Positions 1-11,215 of a stretch of DNA of 64,000 nucleotides are shown here, in pieces. The stretch comes from Catonia carolina (taxonomy: Eukaryota; Arthropoda; Insecta; Hemiptera; Achilidae). The translations under genes and the position numbers were made by a program. A model generated the notes under the pieces. That model saw only the letters and a list, made by a program, of their open reading frames with translations, made no database searches and was not told where the DNA came from. Position 1 is the first letter of the stretch, and each line of letters opens with the position of its first letter. The stretch is from assembly GCA_035578175.1 (NCBI GenBank), contig JAQMRL010000006.1:26740393-26804392 (forward strand), read 5' to 3'.

Positions 1-386
1 TTTTGCACTAGAATGCAAATTAAGTCCGCAATCTTCAAAAGAAAATACCACGCGAGCACAGGTCTCACCTGTGATTTTTAAAATAGTTTTAGGAACTGGT
101 TTTGAGAAAATCGCAAAAAAGTGAAAAATGACACGAATAAACTACTTTTTCCGGTTGACCGATTTTAATGAAAATGTTTGTGTCGGGCCCGGTAGTAGTA
201 CCTAACTTAAGTTTCAAGTTCATACGATTTTCCGTTCTTGAGATTTTGTTGATATACACACTCACAGAACAATCGCTAAAAACATGTTTTTTGGGTTCAG
301 GGGGTCTGAAAACGTGTAGATCCGGTGAAAACTCGATTTCGAAAAATGAACATGAAAACAATACTTTTCTTCCTATATATTCATAG
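1..386 (-). mobile_element. H1: Helentron-like (HINE) repeat, left part, cut by window start
   Basis: This minus-oriented copy of the dominant repeat runs from the central part (cf. the GCGCAAAAATG region) to the 5' end. It stops at TATATATTCATAG, where a Jockey-like LINE and a SINE are inserted, and the element resumes at 5197-5225 with GGCAAGAGAAAGT. Short ORFs here recur in every copy and are not genes. Confidence 0.75.
375..386. repeat. Target-site duplication, left copy (Jockey-like LINE)
   Basis: ATATATTCATAG is repeated exactly at 4847-4858, on the other side of the LINE. The bases next to the repeat differ on both sides, so the duplication is 12 bp. It lies inside the terminal palindrome of repeat H1. 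Confidence 0.85.
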
Positions 387-631
387 GGAGTCAGCTGTAT
401 ACACGTTTACGGTATAGTTGTGTTTTTTATAGTGCTACTCTATTTGAAGAAAATTTCTTTATAGACTGTCAGTTATTGGTAAAAATATACCTGTTATATT
501 GGGCAACTGTCTACAAGACGTTTTTGATAAGTATTTCGTTTTTTTTTAAATAATAATAATAATAATTGTTTTTGAACATTTTGTTATAAGCTAGAGGTTA
601 GGTTGAATCTAAAATTTTACTATAAACAACA

Positions 632-1876
632 ATGTACAATGGGCTGAAACGCCCTTCTTCTTCTTCTTCTTCATCTTCCTCTAATGAGCAGAGTAAGCTA
701 GCTCGCCAATCTACGATGAATGATCAAGAAGGCATTGATTCAATGTACGTAGAAGCAGATGATTTCCAGAATACACCTGATTGGCAAACTGTACCAATTT
801 TAAAAAGCAAATCAGCTGATAAATTAGTAGATTCAAATGTTAATATTTCATTAAAAAATAGATTCAGCAGTTTGCCTGTTGAAGAAAATAACGTTTCTCA
901 ACAAAAAAAGATTAAAACTCCACCTATAATCCTATATGGCATAACAGATATTAACAAATTGATAGAGTTATTTGATAAATCGGTTTCTAAATCAGACTAT
1001 TTAATTAAATCATTTAGTAATAAACAATTAAAAGTTATATCAAGTAATGTTGATGTTTACAAAAAATTAATAGCGGTTATTCGTGAAGTGAATTTAATCG
1101 GTCATACATTTAGTACGAAAGAAGAACGCGCTTACCGAATAGTAATAAAAAATTTACATTACTCTATTCCAACTTCTATTATTAAAGAAGAAATTGAAAA
1201 ACATGGGCACAAAGTCAGAGGTGAAATTGTTAATGCTCGCCACCGCGTAACTAAAGAACCAATTCCTATATTTTTTGTTAATCTTGAACCGCAAGAAAAC
1301 AACAAAGACATTTTTAATATCAGGTATATTTCGAATTGTTGCGTTAATATCGAACCACCTAGAAAAAGTAACCACATAGTTCAATGTAAACGTTGCCAAC
1401 AATACGGCCACACCAAAAACAATTGCATGCGTCCCTATCGTTGTGTAAAGTGTGCGCAGAGCCATAATACAACTGACTGCCCAAAGACAGATCGAAACAC
1501 ACCAGCAACATGTGCATTGTGTTTAGATAATCTTCCTGCGAATTATAAAGGTTGCCGCATTTACCAGGAAATAATGAACAGGAAACGTGGAAACAGGAAT
1601 ACCCCTACGACTGATTCACAACCTAAGAATATCAGATCATTCAATGCAAATAATGAACACTTTCCTAAATTAAAACAAACCAGACAAAATGTTATTATTG
1701 ATAACAGTCAAACTACACCATCTGTGTCATACTCAGATGTACTGCAGAACAAAAGGGAAGATTCTGACATAGTAACAAAACTCAATAAAGTATCTGAACA
1801 GATTGAATTATTGGTTAGTCAAATGAGTAATCTGATGGGATTATTGACAACCGTTGTCAATAAACTGTTTAAATGA
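632..1876 (+). CDS. Jockey-like ORF1 (Gag-like, zinc-knuckle RNA-binding protein)
   Basis: This intact 414-residue ORF starts at ATG 632 in the LINE. The N-terminus is a serine run followed by a low-complexity region. Residues about 165-245 resemble the PRE_C2HC domain of insect Jockey-type Gag proteins (YRIVIKNLHYSIPTSIIKEE). Cysteine/histidine knuckles follow: CKRCQQYGHTKNNC, then CVKCAQSHNTTDC, then a third CALC..C-type motif. The C-terminal 40 residues look helical and may be a coiled coil. Known role of the family: it binds element RNA and forms the ribonucleoprotein with the ORF2 product. The stop TGA overlaps the ORF2 start in ATGA, which suggests translation of ORF2 by termination-reinitiation. 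This is element coding sequence, not a host gene. Confidence 0.88.
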   Translation: MYNGLKRPSSSSSSSSSNEQSKLARQSTMNDQEGIDSMYVEADDFQNTPDWQTVPILKSKSADKLVDSNVNISLKNRFSSLPVEENNVSQQKKIKTPPIILYGITDINKLIELFDKSVSKSDYLIKSFSNKQLKVISSNVDVYKKLIAVIREVNLIGHTFSTKEERAYRIVIKNLHYSIPTSIIKEEIEKHGHKVRGEIVNARHRVTKEPIPIFFVNLEPQENNKDIFNIRYISNCCVNIEPPRKSNHIVQCKRCQQYGHTKNNCMRPYRCVKCAQSHNTTDCPKTDRNTPATCALCLDNLPANYKGCRIYQEIMNRKRGNRNTPTTDSQPKNIRSFNANNEHFPKLKQTRQNVIIDNSQTTPSVSYSDVLQNKREDSDIVTKLNKVSEQIELLVSQMSNLMGLLTTVVNKLFK

Positions 1877-4511
1877 AATTCCTACGAATTGCGGAGTGGA
1901 ATGTCAACGGTCTTATTCGGAGGCGACAGGAAGTAGAAGTTTTTCTGAAGGTTAACAAAATAGATATTCTTCTCATATCTGAATCTCACCTTACAAACCC
2001 TGATTTTTTTAGACTATATGGATATACACTCTACAACGCCAATCATCCGGATGGTAACGCTCATGGAGGCAGTGCTATTCTTGTTAAAAATTCAATAAAA
2101 CATCACGAGTTGCCAGCATGCACATCAGATCATCTTCAAGCGACATCGATACAATTACACGATTGGTTTGGTCCTCTGGTAATTTCATCTGTTTACTGTC
2201 CGCCGAGGCATCGGATAACGAGAAATGTGTTCCAGAATTATTTCCATCTCCTTGGAAATCGATTTATCTCAGCGGGCGATTGGAATGCTAAACATACGTA
2301 TTGGGGATCTCGTCTCATTACACCTCGTGGTCGGGAACTGAAAGTGGCCATAGATTTGGGAAATAATTATAATATCTTGTCTACCGGACAACCTACATAC
2401 TGGCCAACAGACCGAAATAAAATCCCTGATTTATTGGATTTTGGTATCACAAAAGGTATCAGTAGGTTTTATACAGATGTGGAAAGCAGCCTAGACAGTA
2501 CATCAGACCATTCTCCAATCATAATTACAATCAGTACACATATTATTCTACGACAAAAACCTCCCACTTTATATAACAAATACACAAATTGGACTTCCTT
2601 CTCAGCTTTTATTCATGACAACATTAACTTCAACATACCTTTAAAAGTATCGGACGACATAGATGAAGCAGTTCAACACTTCACAAACATCATTCAAAAA
2701 GCAGCTTGGAGTAGTACACCGGAAGATACAGTCACAGAATACGATAATATGAATTACCCACGTGAAATTTTGAAAAAAGTAAGAGAAAAAGAAGATTACG
2801 GCGTGTATGGCAAAATAGCAGACACCCCGCAGACAAAACCGCATTCAACCGAGCATCAAAAGAACTAAAAGATTTGTTATTCACTATAAAAAATAATTCT
2901 TTTCGAACCTTTTTAGAAACTTTGTCTCCCAACAAAACAACAGATCACTCGTTATGGAAAGCCACTTCTAAAATAAAAAGACCAATTCAACATACTCCTC
3001 CACTCCGACGTGATGATGGGAACTGGGCTAGAAGTGATGAAGAGAAAGCCGATTTGTTTTGCGACTACCTAAGTGATGTATTTCAACCTCATCCTTCTGT
3101 CGGAATTGACGAAAAAGAAATTCACGAGTTTATGGAAATACCAGTGCCTATGGACTTACCGATAGAACCTTTTACTGTTGGCGAGATACAACAAGTAATC
3201 AATCACCTTCCATCAAAAAAGGCTCCGGGATTTGACTTAATTACGTCTGAAGTCATCAAACATCTTCCTGTCAGGGCATTAACTTATCTTCAAATTCTAT
3301 TCAACAATATCTTGCGAACGACACATTTTCCTTCTCAATGGAAAGTCTCGCAAATAATAATGATTCCAAAACCAGGTAAACCACCAAATTAAATGTCTTC
3401 ATATAGGCCAATTAGCTTACTGCCTCTTCTTTCCAAGGTCTTTGATGTTGTTCCAGACCATCAGTTTGGATTCAGAAGCGGTCACTCTACTGTGGAGCAA
3501 ATACATCGGGTAGTGAATATGATATCTGACACATTAGAAAGGGGAGATATCTGCTGTGCTCTTTTTCTAGACATATTAAGAGCCTTTGACAAAGTGTGGC
3601 ATATTGGTCTTTTATACAAATTAAAAACAATTTTACCTTATCCGTTTTATTTTGTTCTTAAATCTTTTCTGGAAGGTAGGATATTTCAAATTAAATGCAG
3701 AGGTGCATACTCAAAATTTGGAGAAATAAACTCCGGGGTTCCTCAAGGATCTATACTTGCTCCAATATTATACGTAATATTTACCGCTGACATGCCTCTA
3801 AACCAATCAGTACTTACCGCTACGTACGCTGATGATACAGCAATTCTTTCATCTGACAATAATGCTACAGAAGCATCAAATAAAGCTCAAATATACTTAG
3901 ACGAAGTGCTACTATGGTTGAACAAATGGAGACTAAAAGCCAACGCAAATAAATCTGTTCAAGTTACGTTTACTATGAGAAGAGAGGAATGCCCATCAGT
4001 ACTCTTAGGTAATGATGTACTCCCACAACAAGATCATGTGAAGTACCTTGGCTTGCATCTTGATCGGAGATTAACTTGGCGACATCACATAGTATGTAAA
4101 CGGAACGAGCTTAATTTAAAATACATGAGGTATAACTGGTTGTTAGGAAGAAGATCACAATTATCTGTTGAAAATAAGGTCTTGATCTACAATACAATTT
4201 TCAAGCCTGTTTGGAAGTATGGCGCTCAGCTTTGGGGTACATCCAGCAGATCCAATTTAGAAATGATACAACGCTTCCAAAATAAAGTATTAAGATCAAC
4301 GAGTAACGCTGGGTGGTTTATAAGAAACTCGGAAATACATGACCATCTTCGTATCCGTACCGTAACAGAAGAGATAAGAGAGCTGAGCCTCCGGTACCAG
4401 CTAAGATTAAACAATCACCAGAACCACCTGGCATTAAATTTACTGGACAACAGTGAGGAAACGAAGCGCCTCAAAAGACATCACATCCTCGACTTGGACC
4501 AACGATTTTAA
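1873..4511 (+). pseudogene. Jockey-like ORF2 (endonuclease/reverse transcriptase), broken
   Basis: The frame opens with an APE-type endonuclease: WNVNGL, ISESHL, SAGDWNAKHTYWGS and the catalytic-core SDHSP. At about 2786-2791, in an A-rich run, one base appears lost: the first frame ends at 2868, while the homologous frame continues from about 2790 (RRLRRVWQ-like) through 2874-3392. An in-frame TAA at 3390-3392 interrupts the junction before the SSYRPISLLP motif. Around 3440-3455 the text jumps from LLSKVFD to VVPDHQFGFR, whereas relatives have about 20 more residues, so an in-frame deletion is inferred. The RT core is otherwise clear: FLDILRAFDKVWH, GVPQGSILAPILY, and the catalytic YADD at 3825-3836. 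The C-terminal region with YGAQLWGT and IQRFQNKVLR is typical of Jockey ORF2. Known role: nicking target DNA and priming reverse transcription there. Confidence 0.87.
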
Positions 4512-4846
4512 TACATACACGAAGTTAAATTCACCATTCATCCTCATCACTACTTTTTAATCTACAGTGAAATTTAAAAATTTCATTTATTTTACTTTTT
4601 TATTGTTAACTTTTTTTGCATTGTTACTTCATTTTTTTTTGTTTACTTCTTTTGCATTGTTCTTGTTAATTTTGTAACTTTACAACATTTCTTAGTTTTT
4701 ATCAACTTTATTTTCTAATTCTATTTAGTTGAAGTGAGAGCAAAGGCTGTCTACTTCACTCACGTAAGTTTAGTTCTTGTATAATGATTTGCTTAAAGCC
4801 ACATTGTAAGGCTGATTGTAAATAAATAAGTTAAATAGAAAAAAAA

Positions 4847-4858
4847 ATATATTCATAG
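4847..4858. repeat. Target-site duplication, right copy (Jockey-like LINE)
   Basis: Exact copy of the 12-mer at 375-386, directly after the LINE's A-rich tail and directly before the SINE-A head. Confidence 0.85.
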
Positions 4859-5196
4859 ACCCACCGGGTTGGTCTAGAGGTAAAGTCGCCACAGCGAGTC
4901 AGCTGTTTAACAGCTGATTTTCGGAGACGAAGGTTCCTGGTTCAAATCCTAGTCAAGGTAGTTACTTTTATACGGATTTGAATACTGGACAGTGGTTACC
5001 GGTGTACTTTGACAGTTGGGGTTCAATTAACCATACTCTCTCAGGAATGGTCGGCCTGGGTCTGAAAAAGACTACACCTCATTAACACGTCATACATATC
5101 ATCTTCATTTCATAGGGTCATGGGGTTGCTCATTGTTCTGAACTGAACAGATTGCAACGTACACACATTAGGGATAAAATATATATATATATTTAT
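4859..5196 (+). mobile_element. SINE-A copy 1 (tRNA-derived SINE), full length
   Basis: The 5' part is tRNA-like: an A-box-like GGTTGGTCTAGAGGTA and a B box GGTTCAAATCC, with a CAGCTGTTTAACAGCTG palindrome between them. An unrelated body of about 230 bp follows, ending ATTAGGGATAAAA plus an AT-rich tail. It sits in the terminal palindrome of H1; ATATATTTTCATA at 5197-5209 resembles the sequence before it and may be its target duplication. Confidence 0.75.
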
Positions 5197-5225
5197 ATAT
5201 ATTTTCATAAAAGGCAAGAGAAAGT
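5197..5225 (-). mobile_element. H1 continued: 5' terminus of the HINE repeat
   Basis: After the SINE, TTTTCATAAAA then GGCAAGAGAAAGT restores the expected 5' terminus of the minus-oriented repeat that broke off at 386. Confidence 0.7.
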
Positions 5226-5963
5226 AAAAAACTACGCGGCTAAGTAACAGTAAACAAAATATAAAATCTAACGTTTTGAAAGTTCTATAGAAATTTTTCA
5301 TTTAAACTAAAAACCATAATTTTAATATTTATATTTTACTAAGTACTATAAATATTTAAAGTAATATATTTCGACAGTTTAAATTTACAACACCGTATGT
5401 TATTTTTATTACAAAGGACACTTGGACCATAAAATATAATTTTAAAATAAATGGACTGTACAGAAACAAGTAACGCTATTTGTGTGATTAGGTAAACTGA
5501 TATACTTAAATATTTAAACAAATAAAATAGAACTAAATTACAATACTAGTCAAAATATTTCAAAACATGTCACTATCATTATTTATTTTTGTAATTTTTA
5601 GTATTTTTGCTAAAAACATTTTGTAAAGTTAAACGATTTCTGAAATTTGTTTCCCCTTAATAATGTTAACACATTTATTTTATTTCTTACTGTGACATAA
5701 TTATTTTACGTGTAAGTTATGATTTAAGGAGGAAGTCTACCTTCAAAAACATTTTTAGTATTTCTGAAATTAGTAGAAACATTTTTGTATCTAATATGTT
5801 GATATTCTTTCAATTAAATTCTTAAAAAAAATTATATTACCAAAATTTCACTATCATGTCCGAAAAATAAAGTTAGAAGTTGTAAAGCAGCCAATGGTTT
5901 TATAAATCATAACTTTGGCTGTATTTTGGCAAATTTTAATGGATTTGGTTTCAAATTGAAAAA
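5226..5963. other. AT-rich stretch with nothing recognised
   Basis: It shows no protein homology, RNA gene or repeat that I recognise; short ORFs have no family features. Confidence 0.5.
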
Positions 5964-6887
5964 TCTGGTGTGAAACACTCCCACAAATTTCTCTTGCCAA
6001 TGCAAATAACTAACAATATAACCTAACATTAGTAATAAAACATTAGAAAAAAACAAACAAAATAACCTCAATAAACATAACCTAATTTTAATCATGAGTT
6101 AAGGACGAAAATTGAAAATCAACCAGTGTGGCTTAAAAATACGAAAAATCAATCTTTTACGCTAGACTAGGTTCTGAAGAGAAAAATTCTCTAAATAAAA
6201 GTTGTAGATCTTTTAATTTCCTATAAATTTGATTCATACACTTTCGTCGTAAAATGCATACTAAAGCTGAAATCTTCAAAATATCAATATTTACAAATTT
6301 TCGTGAAAAAAACCAAATTTGCTAATTACCACTAATCTAAGCGTTATACAAAAAAATGTTCTAAATACAAGTTGTAGGATTGTAAATTCTCTACAACTTT
6401 TATTTTTAAAAATTTTTGCGCTAAAATGCATAATAAAGCCGCAATCTTAAAAAAAACAGTTTTTTACGAGAAAACAACCTCCCTAAGAATTTCAGCAGAC
6501 ATGGCGCCTACCTTATCTTGTACAGCATAAAAAATGCAGTAAATGAGGCGATTTAAAAAAAAAGTCGTAGGAGCCGTTTTTGAGAAAATCGCAAAAAAGT
6601 GAAAAATGACACGAACAAACTACTACTTACGGTTGACCGATTTTGATGAAAATATTCGTGTCGGGTCCGGTAGTGGTATGTAACTGAAGTTTTAAGTTTG
6701 GAGTTCGTACGATGTTCCGTTCTTGAGATATTCTGGTTACTCACACACACACAGACCAATCGCTAAAAACATATTTTGTAGGTTCAGGGGGTCTGAAAAC
6801 GTGTAGATCCGGTGAAAACTCGATTTCTAAAAATCGACATGAAAACAATACTTTCCTTCCTATATATTCATATAGGCAAAAGAAAGT
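5964..6887 (-). mobile_element. H2: HINE repeat, near full length
   Basis: It begins TCTGGTGTGAAACAC (stem-loop end) with TTTCTCTTGCC just inside, and ends GGCAAAAGAAAGT. Both diverged tandem units and the CACACACACA tract (6731-6750) are present. Confidence 0.8.
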
Positions 6888-7412
6888 AAAAAGTCAGCAT
6901 GCGAGAAACTTTTCGGTCTTTACAGATTACTGTACACACACAGGAAATGAAATAGAGAAATTTTCAATTAATTTTTAGTGAAAGAATTATTTACATTCGA
7001 GGTACAGTATTTTTTTTTTAAAACAAACCTTTTACTAAATTATACATTATCTCACCAAGCGTGTGTTTTTCGAAGTATATTATAGAACAAAAAACATGTG
7101 AAATAATTTGTTTTGTAAAAATACGTCATTTTCGAAAAGTTTTAGTTACTTAAAAACATTAGATGTATGTTTTCTGAAATGATTTTACAATCCGCTTATT
7201 GCTCCCCCCTGCGGGAGGCCATCAAGTTGTTGACAGACAGTATGTTTTCAGAACACTGGCACTAATTGACTAGCTTCGTGGAAACCGTCAACGACGCGCT
7301 AGTAGGTCCTGCTAGTACTAGCGGCTAGTAAACTAGCGTCGTGGGTTAGACTTTAACAATAGAAAACGTTTTGATCAACAAAGAGATAAAATAATTTTTA
7401 GTTCAAAACATG
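6888..7412. other. Unassigned stretch with a GC-richer patch
   Basis: The first 300 bases are AT-rich. At about 7200-7330 a GC-richer patch holds repeated CTAG words (CGCTAGTAGGTCCTGCTAG and similar). No coding or RNA feature is evident. Confidence 0.4.
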
Positions 7413-8339
7413 CGAGGTGTGGCAATTAAAAACGAGACTGTCGTAAAAAATTTAATTTTTATTTTATACATAATCACTTATTGTCACCTTCAATATACAC
7501 TTCTTCTTTATCCCTACAACGCTCCATGCGAATTTTCCGTAGTTGGAAACAGTGCTGGACGTCATCTTCTGTCAGCTCCTTCAGGACACGTACCGCTTTC
7601 TCTTTTACAGCTTCCACAGACTCATATCATGTCCCTTTTAATGCAGATTTCACCTTAAGCAACAGGTAGACAATAATAACACGTGATGTAACGTGGTTTT
7701 TTACTTATGATCCGGAAACCAAGCGCCAATCCATGCACTGGAAGAGCCGAACTTCACCGAGAGCCAAAAAGCTCGAATAAGCAAGTCAAAATTTAAAGCA
7801 ATGATGATTGTTTTTTTTTATATTTATGGGATTGTGTACCTTCACAGGGTTTCCTAAAGGTCAAACGATTAATCTGTATTACTACCTTGAGGTACTTTCT
7901 AAACTACGTCAAAGAGTAAGGAAAAAACGCCCCGAAATGTGGAAGGACAAATCATGGGTTCTCCACCAAGACAATGCGCCAGCTCATTCCGCGTTACCTG
8001 TCAAGAGGTTCCTAGCCAAGTAAAGCATCTCAGTGTTAGAACATCCACCTTATTCACCAGATCTTGCACCATGTGACTTCTACCTGTTCCCTAAGGTGAA
8101 ATCTGCATTAAAAGGGACAAGATTTGAGTCTGTGGAAGCTGTAAAAGAGAAAGCGGCACGTGTCCTGAAGGAGCTGACAGAAGAAGACTTCCAGCACTGT
8201 TTCCAACAATTGAAATTCGCATGGAGCGTTGTAGGGATAGAGAAGGAGTGTATGTTGTAGGTGACAATAAGTGATTATGTATAAAATTAAAATAAAATTT
8301 TTTACAACGTAAGTCTCGTAATTTAATAGCTACACCTCG
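7413..8339 (+). mobile_element. Mariner derivative M1 with inverted 3'-end arms
   Basis: The ends are CGAGGTGTGGC..GCTACACCTCG; TA follows on the right and TG (probably mutated TA) precedes on the left. About 258 bp at the left (7413-7670) is the reverse complement of the right end, including the last third of the transposase gene. The true 5' end of the gene is therefore missing and replaced by a second, inverted 3' end. The join is at ACAGGTAG|ACAATAATAAC, and M2 has the same join. Confidence 0.8.
7671..8260 (+). pseudogene. Mariner (DD34D) transposase remnant
   Basis: Residual coding resembles the central and C-terminal catalytic domain of mariner transposases: HQDNAPAHSA (second Asp) and HPPYSPDLAPCDFYLFP (third Asp, DD34D pattern). 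TAA at 8021-8023 interrupts the frame where M2 has a tyrosine (LAKYSISV). Near 8210 one base is missing, so the end reads LKFAWSVVG instead of the WKIRMERCR-like sequence seen in M2. The N-terminal DNA-binding half is absent. No functional product is expected. Confidence 0.82.
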
Positions 8340-8341
8340 TA

Positions 8342-8984
8342 GTACTACCTTTTGTATTCAAAAGGCCTTAGTGAAGAAAGTTTAGAGTAATTTATAGAAC
8401 AAATCTTGGAAATCGGTTGAATAGGTCAAAAGTTATGATTGTTATTTTACGAAAAGTTATGACAAGGTAATAAATCTCAATTCTTGAACGAGATATTAAA
8501 GTTAGTAAAGACAAAATTTTCCAACAGTATGTTGATTTTTCTGTGACAGTATTCGTTTTAAATTATTTATTGATGTAAAATAAAAGCTTTTAAATAAAAA
8601 ATGAATAAACAATAATAATAATTTATTTATTCCCATAATATTACACATCACATAAAAAATAAATTACGATAATAAAAAATTTCTTATAGTAAACTATTAT
8701 TATCCTATTACGCAAGAAGTGGTGGAAATTATCCCATCCAACTATGAACAAAACCATGTACTAGGATGGGTTCATGGGTGGATAGATTAATATTACATTA
8801 ATTAAATAAGTACTGTTTTCTTCAGGATAATTTATTCTACTGAAGTTGCGAAAACTTTCAAAAATACTTTTTGTAGATAAACCCTCTTAATTTTTAATAA
8901 TTTAACTGAAATTTAAAATAATATGATAAAATAATTTTAAATAAATCCAATGTTTCTTTATACATTTGGCACACATGCATTTTT
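8342..8984. other. AT-rich stretch; possible LINE 3' tail on the minus strand
   Basis: At about 8610-8640, AATAATAATAATTTATTTATT is followed by text reminiscent of insect LINE 3' ends read on the minus strand. This is weak; nothing else is recognised. Confidence 0.25.
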
Positions 8985-9113
8985 ACTTTCTCTTGCCTAT
9001 ATGAATGTATAGGAAGAAAAGTATTGTTACATGTCGATTTTCTGAAATCGAGTTTTCACCGGATCTACACGTTTTCAGACCACTGATTTTACAAAACATG
9101 TTTTTAGCGATTG

Positions 9114-9174
<61 letters not shown>

Positions 9175-9940
9175 CAGAATATCTCAAGAACGGAACATTG
9201 TACGAACTTGAAACTTAAGTTAGACACCACTAGAGGACCCGACACGAACATTTTAATCAAAATCGGTCAACCGGAGTGCTAGTTTATTCGTGTAATTTTT
9301 CACTTTTTTGCGATTTTCCCAAAAACGGCTCCTACTATTTTTTTTTAAAAAATCGCCTCATTTACTGCATTTTTTATGCTCTACAAGATAGGGTAGGCGC
9401 CATGTCTGCTGAAATTCTTGGTAAGGCTGTTTTCTAGTAAAAAAATTGTTTTTTTAAGATTGCGACTAATATGTTGTATTTTAACGCAAAAATATACATA
9501 TTAAAAGTTGTAGAGAATTTAAAATTCCACAACTTTTATTTCACCAATTTTTTGTATAACGCTTAGTTTAGCGGTAATTAGCGATTTTCTGTTTTGTTTC
9601 ACGAAAATTGTAAAAAATCGATTTTTTAAAGATTTCAGCCTGAGTATGCATTTTACGACAAAAAAGTATAATCAAATTTATAGGAAAGTAAAAGATTTAC
9701 AACTTTTATTTAGAGCGTTTTTCTCTGCAGGGCCTAGTTTAGCGTGAAAGAGTGATTTTCTGTATTTTTAAGCCCAACTGACGTTGATTTTCATTTTGCG
9801 TCTTTCACTCTTGATTAAAATTAGGTTGCGTATTGAGGTTAGTTTTTTTGTTTATTTCTTATGTTTAATTACCAATGTTAGATTATATTGTTCGTTATTT
9901 GGATTGGCAAAAGAAAGTTGTGTGAGGGTTTCACACCAGA
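8985..9940 (+). mobile_element. H3: HINE repeat, full length, long (GT)n
   Basis: It starts ACTTTCTCTTGCCTATATG and ends GGCAAAAGAAAGT, stem-loop, CACACCAGA. It carries the longest uninterrupted GT tract of the plus-oriented copies (9117-9172). Confidence 0.85.
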
Positions 9941-9960
9941 CTTTTTCTTTTATTTTTATT

Positions 9961-10047
9961 TATTTGTTCATCCTCATATCTTTGGGTCATGGGGTTGCTT
10001 ATTGTTCTAAATTTAACAGTTGTAATGTTTACAATTAGGGTTAAAAA
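9961..10047 (+). mobile_element. SINE-A copy 2, 3' fragment
   Basis: It matches the last 80 bp of SINE-A (TTGGGTCATGGGGTTGCTT-like to ATTAGGGTTAAAA), 20 bp after H3. Confidence 0.65.
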
Positions 10048-11215
10048 TAGGAATTCAAACCGAAGAGAATGGTAATTCAATAGGTTGATAACAGATAAAC
10101 CATTGAAGGAGTTCTGAAGTAATCTTTAAATTTAAAATACCGAATATTTGTTTACTATACCATCTGTTATTGTTTATTACATATATGTAGCCAGATTATT
10201 GTTCTAATTATACTTTTAATTTAGCGAGTTAACGATTTTTTGCAAATATGAGATTTAGCGCAATCGATTTGAAGCCCCGAAAATTCCTATACACAAATTT
10301 TCAGGAAAATCGTTAGTACCGTTCTCAAGGACAGTTAAACATAAAAACTAATATTAAATCTTTAATTTGACATCAAATTTAAGTTTGTATATGTAAACGT
10401 TACAGAAATATGATTTTTCTGCGTAAACTCTTATTGTTTTACTTCAATCTCTATCTTTAAGGTTGTAATAGACTTAAGAGATAATTTTTTTATAAATTAT
10501 AAAAGAGGTAAGATATATTCTATTGAGTTATGTACAGAAAACTATTACAATTATTGAGAATAAAACTTTTACCTCCCTTTAAAGGATAAAAGTTTAATTA
10601 ATTTAAAATTTGTTGATTTCTCATGATGACACGATATAAGTTCAGATCAAATTTTACTAGTATTACTTATATAGTAGAATTAAAAACAAATAAATTTAAA
10701 GTTAAAATGAATCCAATAAGATACTTCTAAAACAAACCTGAACTTACTAATTTTTGTAACGAATGTTTATCAAATTTTAATTTTGTTTTGAAAACATAAA
10801 TTTAGAATCAATTCACGTTAAATTCACAAGTTCTCCACACAAAAATAAAAATAAAATCTTACCTTGAATTTTAATTGTTAAATATGGAACACAAGAAAAT
10901 AGAATTGAGTTAAAAAAATAATTTGAGTTAGAACGTTGTTTTGAAACAACCAAAACAATCATTATACGACTTCTTTCTTAAACTTCTTAGAACATACTAA
11001 ATAAAGGAGGGCTACCAAAACGCTTTCATTTGTTTTTACTACTTTTCATCAGGTGTTTACCCCACCACGTCAATGCCAAAACCGGTATTGTGACTAATAA
11101 ATTACAGTATACAAAACTGGACATCGTAATTGTGAAATGACAACCCTACCTTAAAGTTTGTAAGGTTCAAAACTTCAACGTTTTATGAAAAACTTCGTTT
11201 ATTACCTAATTTATT
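10048..11215. other. AT-rich stretch with nothing recognised
   Basis: No protein family, RNA gene or shared repeat is seen over nearly 1.2 kb, apart from homopolymer-rich text. Confidence 0.45.

Larger units (their letters stand above)
387..4846 (+). mobile_element. Jockey-clade-like non-LTR retrotransposon, full length but inactive
   Basis: The element is 4,460 bp with 12-bp target-site duplications on both sides. It has a 5' UTR (387-631), ORF1 (632-1876), ORF2 overlapping ORF1 by four bases (1873-4511), a 3' UTR of about 335 bp and a short A-rich tail ending at 4846. Two-ORF structure, CCHC knuckles and an APE endonuclease followed by reverse transcriptase fit the Jockey clade. ORF2 carries a frameshift, a nonsense codon and an apparent in-frame deletion, so this copy cannot move on its own. 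The precise duplications and near-complete length suggest a fairly recent insertion. Clade assignment rests on protein resemblance only; no phylogeny was run. Confidence 0.85.

Noticed and set aside
89..386. ORFs reading FEIEFSPDLHVFRP or its antisense, found at many sites (e.g. 9005, 17531, 34388, 39362, 51775)
   Set aside because: They are chance frames over the 5' quarter of the HINE repeat, run into the (GT)n tract, differ in length and lack any domain.
7481..7669. ORF SPSIYTSSLSLQRSMRIF.. and its copies (39892, 62228)
   Set aside because: Antisense shadow of the inverted mariner transposase 3' end.
9117..9172. (GT)n tracts as telomeric or satellite DNA
   Set aside because: Each tract sits at a fixed position within a HINE copy.
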